A DNA stretch of 64,000 nucleotides from Butyricicoccus pullicaecorum. GTDB lineage: Bacteria; Bacillota; Clostridia; Oscillospirales; Butyricicoccaceae. The notes under the pieces were generated by a model. That model was given only the letters and a program-made list of their open reading frames with translations. It made no database searches and was not told where the DNA came from. Shown here piece after piece: positions 60,678 to 64,000 of this stretch. Made by a program: the position numbers and the translations under genes. Position 1 is the first letter of the stretch, and each line of letters begins with the position of its first letter. The stretch is from positions 62,001 to 126,000 of the forward strand of contig JAFBIW010000003.1 in NCBI GenBank assembly GCA_021531865.1. The letters run 5' to 3'.

Positions 60678-61625
60678 TTATTGCCAACCTTCAATATCGA
60701 ACTGCCCGACATTTTTGGCAGTGATCAGCTCGACCGGCACGGTGATCTCTTTTTCATAATCTTCACCGGATAGGATCTGATAGACTGTCTGTGCCGTTAT
60801 TTGGCCGATCTGAATGGGGGACTGTGCAACAGTAGCGGTCATCGCGCCTTCCAGAATCATATTCTTTGCTTCGGGCGCACCGTCCACTCCGTAAACAGCG
60901 GTTTGTGCCAATATGCCATATTCCTCAAGCGCAGCCATTGCACCGAGCGCAGAGGGGTCGTTCAGCGCCATGACCACATTGGGCGCGCAGCCCTGTTCCA
61001 GCAGCGCTCTCACGGCAGGCATCGCAAGTTCAAGCTGTCCCGCGCTGCCCGTCCGACCAACGATCCGATAACGGCTGTCGTTTTGAATCGTATCGCAAAA
61101 GCCTTGAATACGGTCGACCGCTGACTGTGCGGTTGGATGCTCCAACAAAATGATGGAAGCGGAATCCTGCGTGTTCATTAAATGCTTCGCGCAGAGCACA
61201 CCCGCACCATAGTTGTCGGACGCGATCGTACAGGCAGCCAGCGCCTCGTCGCTGACCTGGGAATCAACTATAACAACCGGGATGCCGGCGGCATGCGCTT
61301 CTTCCAGCGCAGGGCTGATCGCCAGAAAATTCACGGGATTGACGACCAAAATATCCACATCCTCTACAATCAGCTCATGAATCTGCTCATTTTGCTTTTG
61401 CTGATCGAGCGCGGGGTCGCGGGTCAACAAAATGTCGCCGTGGCTTTCGATCATCAGCCGCAGTTCCTCGTCGATCACGCTGTAGAATGGATTGTTCATT
61501 GTCATATAGGTCGCGCCGATACGATAGCGGTCGGCCGTGCGGCTGCCGACAAACTGAAGCGTCGCATATAAACAGACCGCCAACATGATCGTGAATACGA
61601 TATAGATCATCTGCTTTTTACGCAT
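60678..61625 (-). CDS. Membrane-anchored periplasmic-type sugar-binding protein
   Basis: 315 residues of the RbsB/LacI-like fold: an uncleaved-looking N-terminal membrane anchor (about 6-24) with no lipobox, then YMTMNNPFYSVIDEELRLMI, VNPVNFLAISPALEEAHAAG, VVIVDS, NDPSALGAMAALEEYG and YGVDGAPEAKNMI. First gene of the unit, 11 bases before the kinase. Likely presents a sugar to the kinase, as with other BP-coupled two-component systems. The ATG at 61625 has GAGG nine bases upstream. Confidence 0.92.
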   Translation of the reverse strand: MRKKQMIYIVFTIMLAVCLYATLQFVGSRTADRYRIGATYMTMNNPFYSVIDEELRLMIESHGDILLTRDPALDQQKQNEQIHELIVEDVDILVVNPVNFLAISPALEEAHAAGIPVVIVDSQVSDEALAACTIASDNYGAGVLCAKHLMNTQDSASIILLEHPTAQSAVDRIQGFCDTIQNDSRYRIVGRTGSAGQLELAMPAVRALLEQGCAPNVVMALNDPSALGAMAALEEYGILAQTAVYGVDGAPEAKNMILEGAMTATVAQSPIQIGQITAQTVYQILSGEDYEKEITVPVELITAKNVGQFDIEGWQ

Positions 61626-61893
61626 TTCATCATTCCTCACTTTGATGCCATTGTATGATGCTTTTCGTGAAATCGAAAGACTTATCACGGAGAATATAGC
61701 TACATTTTAGAATTGTCGGGAAAAGTTGCATCTTAAAGTGGACTAATGTCAATAAAGCGGACAAGAAAATCAGAGAGTAGACTGCCGTTCTCTCTGGTCA
61801 GGCGAAAGCCTGTGATTATGCGAATGAGGACGAACAGGATTTGAAAAGACCGCGTCAAGGGATGTTCGCAAAAAGGGTTCCTGTCATATGAAA
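61626..61893. other. 268-base gap, mobile-element debris suspected
   Basis: Contains the promoter region of the sugar-binding gene (a TATATT -10 near 61695 on the minus strand is possible) and, from about 61735, sequence without coding potential that resembles IS ends (AAAGTGGACTAATGTC). No second inverted repeat of the IS256 remnant was found. Confidence 0.4.
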
Positions 61894-62752
61894 TCAAGCA
61901 GTCATGCGCAGCGTTGCCTCAATGGATTGCTGGCTGAGGTAAGCCCTGGAAACAGACCAATCCTCTGTATACTCCATCAGGTATGTGGTGACCAGCCGAA
62001 CATAAGACTCCTCGTTCGGGAAAATTCCGACAACGCTGATCCGTCTGCGAATCTCCCGGTTCAGGCGTTCCATCATGTTGGAAGACGAAATCTTCCGGGC
62101 GTCCAGTTTCGGGAATGCGTAAAAAGCAAGAGAGTCCTCCAAACGCTTTGAATCGGTATCTATGACTTCATAAGCCCGTTTTCTGGCCCGTTCCGCAGTG
62201 GGAGCCAGCCAGATTTCCTTCAGCACGGAGGCGAAAGACTGCTTCTCTTTCTGCGGCAAGATATTCCGCATGAAATGTACCTTGCAGCGCGGCCAGGAGG
62301 CTCCGGGAAAGGACTCCCGAATGATTGAGTCCTTTTGTCATCTCGCTGACCTGGCTTCTGGATCAATTTTGGATGCCAAGGCTCTGCGCCAGCTTCTCCA
62401 TTTTACGAGTGGAGACGCCCTGCACAAAGGCCTCCTGAACCACCTGAATGAGCGCGGCTTCACTGCGCTTACGCTCGGTGACGAAAAATGGGATATAGCC
62501 GTCCTGACGGACTTTGGGAACCATGAGATACATCGTCCCCATCCGGGTGTCCAGGCGACGGGGACGGTATCCACTGCAATAACCGTTCCGACTGCCTGAA
62601 CGTTCACTCTTCTCCGCTCCCAACTGCTGATCCTCTTCAGCCTCCATGCGCTCTATACAAAGCCATTCCAGCATACTCAACATGGGATCCGGCTGTGTAA
62701 CGCATTGTAGTAGCAATTCTGTGAGATCTGTGGTATTCTTTTTGAGAGCCAT
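61894..62752 (-). pseudogene. IS256-family transposase, internally deleted
   Basis: Two out-of-phase parts of a Transposase_mut protein. The N-terminal part (from the ATG at 62752 after AAAGGAG) has RNGYCSGYRPRRLDTRMGTM (20 residues) and VQEAFVQGVSTRKMEKLAQS; the C-terminal part (to 61894) has KISSSNMMERLNREIRRR and GIFPNEESYVRLV. Only about 90 bases lie between, so roughly 130 central residues including most of the DDE catalytic region are missing. Cannot be active. Confidence 0.88.
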
Positions 62753-62781
62753 TATGGTTTCTCCTTTGTATAATGATTGTT

Positions 62782-62812
62782 TCGACAACTTTCATTTTAC
62801 AGAGTCCCTGAT
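62782..62812. repeat. Terminal inverted repeat of the IS256-type element
   Basis: Reading inwards on the minus strand: GGGACTCTGTAAAATGAAAG, then TTGTCGAAACAA, the usual outer end before an IS256-type transposase start. The partner end is missing. Confidence 0.6.
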
Positions 62813-62855
62813 GGCTTGTCTATTTTCTATGCACCTTTGCAAACTTGATTATACG

Positions 62856-63188
62856 CTATTCACAGAACTCCCGGACAAGGACGGCGTACGGGTCGGGCGG
62901 TATCTCTCTGGGGATGGTAAGCACCCACCTCCTTGCAAGCTGGGAGTTCCATTGCTTCTCCACCGCTTCGGCTGCGTTCCATAAGGTATTGTGGTCTGCA
63001 TACTCCGGCGGGGCATTTGCCGGGAGCAGGATTTCATTGTGGACGATACCACGCTTTTCCGGGTAGTGCTTCACTTGCTGGTCATATTCACAGAACAGCT
63101 TTTCTCCGCTCTGGTAAGCAGCGGCGGCAACCGCAGACTGCCGCTGGCTGCGCTGAACAATCGTGATTTCGTTGTGTGGACAGAGCAT
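62856..63188 (-). pseudogene. MobA/MobL relaxase, N-terminal fragment
   Basis: 110 residues from the ATG at 63188: QRSAVAAAAYQSGEKL-type motif (SAVAAAAYRSG in the family), HNEILLPANAPPEYAD and RRWVLTIPREIPP, the front of a MobQ relaxase. The frame stops right after VREFCE, about 45 bases from the IS end, where an intact relaxase would continue for several hundred residues. It marks a former mobilisable element. Its upstream part overlaps the guaA terminator. Confidence 0.82.
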
Positions 63189-63213
63189 TTCGTTTCTCTC
63201 CTGTTGCTCCAAC

Positions 63214-63259
63214 AAAAAATCCCCGAAACATACGGATTTTTATTCCGTATATTTCGGGG
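63214..63259 (-). terminator. Terminator of guaA
   Basis: Minus strand CCCCGAAATATACGGA pairs with TCCGTATGTTTCGGGG (one mismatch), followed by T6. Confidence 0.88.
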
Positions 63260-63320
63260 TCTTGTTTCATTTTCCTTTGGTATTATTCACTTTTTTCGGC
63301 GTGATATGCGAAATGGCCGT

Positions 63321-64000
63321 TTATTCCCACTCGATCGTCGCCGGGGGCTTACTCGTGATGTCATATACGATACGATTGATATGGCCAACCTCATTTACGA
63401 TGCGGACCGAGATGCGGTCAAGCACATCGTATGGAATGCGCGCCCAATCGGCGGTCATAAAATCGGTGGTCGTGACCGAACGCAGCGCGAGAGTATAATC
63501 ATAGGTACGGCCGTCGCCCATAACGCCGACCGAACGCATATTGGTCAGCACCGCAAAATACTGATTCATCGTATTTTCCAGATGCGCCTTGGCAATTTCA
63601 TCGCGGAAGATGAAATCCGCTTCACGCAGGATGTCCAGCTTTTCCTTGGTGATATCTCCGATCACGCGGATTGCAAGACCGGGACCCGGGAACGGCTGAC
63701 GCATGACGAGATATTCGGGCAGATCCAGCTCACGGCCGAGCTGACGCACCTCGTCCTTAAACAGCAGGCGCAGCGGCTCAATGATCTCCTTGAAATCCAC
63801 ATAATCCGGCAGGCCGCCTACATTATGGTGGCTCTTGATGACAGCGGCGTCGCCCGCACCGGACTCAATAACGTCGGGATAAATGGTGCCCTGTACGAGA
63901 TAATCGACCTTACCGATCTTCTTGCCTTCCTCTTCAAAGACGCGGATGAACTCCTCGCCAATGATCTTGCGCTTGGTCTCCGGATCGGAAACACCGGCCA
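63321..64000 (-). CDS. guaA: GMP synthase, C-terminal part
   Basis: Converts XMP to GMP. The frame is open to the window edge; about 226 C-terminal residues are visible. They hold part of the ATP-pyrophosphatase domain ([27 protein letters not shown]) and the dimerisation domain with [13 protein letters not shown] and the closing KPPATIEWE. The glutaminase domain lies beyond the window. Confidence 0.97.
   Translation of the reverse strand, partial: AGVSDPETKRKIIGEEFIRVFEEEGKKIGKVDYLVQGTIYPDVIESGAGDAAVIKSHHNVGGLPDYVDFKEIIEPLRLLFKDEVRQLGRELDLPEYLVMRQPFPGPGLAIRVIGDITKEKLDILREADFIFRDEIAKAHLENTMNQYFAVLTNMRSVGVMGDGRTYDYTLALRSVTTTDFMTADWARIPYDVLDRISVRIVNEVGHINRIVYDITSKPPATIEWE

Overview
The window is a 64 kb chromosomal segment of a GC-rich, spore-forming Gram-positive anaerobe. 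Established markers are the spoIIAA-spoIIAB-sigF sporulation operon, a PdaA-type cortex deacetylase, ireB, three T-box leaders, a large Bacillus-type SRP RNA and a CIRCE element. The gene set and base composition point to class Clostridia, probably a gut Oscillospiraceae/Butyricicoccaceae-type lineage. That placement is inference; there is no rRNA in the window.

Layout. 1-6.7 kb: 3' end of metK, the spoIIA operon, folC and valS, the last three units on the minus strand. 6.7-11.1 kb: tRNA-Cys joined to a Val T-box leader, then facing away a Phe T-box with pheS-pheT. 11.1-14.5 kb: ireB and a nucleobase deaminase/permease cluster with its GntR regulator. 14.5-21.7 kb: prfC, recR-ybaB-dnaX, SRP RNA and a class A PBP. 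21.8-26.2 kb: pdaA-like deacetylase, DAHP synthase, an amidase and pta. 26.3-33.2 kb: a Trp T-box followed by trpEGDCFBA. 33.2-40.3 kb: AI-2E family permease, exonuclease, Lrp-type regulator with aminotransferase, a Cys-rich probable spore protein and a Nudix hydrolase. 40.3-47.2 kb: modABC with a ModE-like operator, lipid kinase, CIRCE-controlled htpG and a second AI-2E permease. 47.2-49.4 kb: an AT-richer islet with a broken acetyltransferase, a duplicated terminator-type leader and an L25/Ctc-like gene. 49.4-61.7 kb: one long minus-strand block holding a binding protein/histidine kinase/response regulator/solute-binding protein module, then a complete mannose-family PTS (IIA, IIB, IIC, IID) with its own HPr and Enzyme I, two Cof-type phosphatases and a PHP phosphoesterase. 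61.9-63.3 kb: remnants of an IS256-type element and a MobA/MobL relaxase next to guaA.

How it works together. DAHP synthase and the trp operon form the aromatic/Trp route, the latter controlled by tRNA-Trp charging. The TCS and PTS blocks look like a sugar sensing and uptake system. The HPr of this PTS has Arg where the regulatory Ser46 normally sits, so it may be a dedicated carrier uncoupled from carbon catabolite control.

Four genes (trpD, the L25-like gene, the PHP gene and one Cof phosphatase) are each broken by what looks like a one-base indel, mostly in a mononucleotide run; the last sits in a C10 tract. Either the draft carries indel errors or some of these are real, possibly phase-variable, mutations. 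The strongest candidates for undescribed biology are the tandem leader at 47.87-48.1 kb, the self-contained PTS with atypical HPr, and the tRNA-Cys/T-box/valS transcript.
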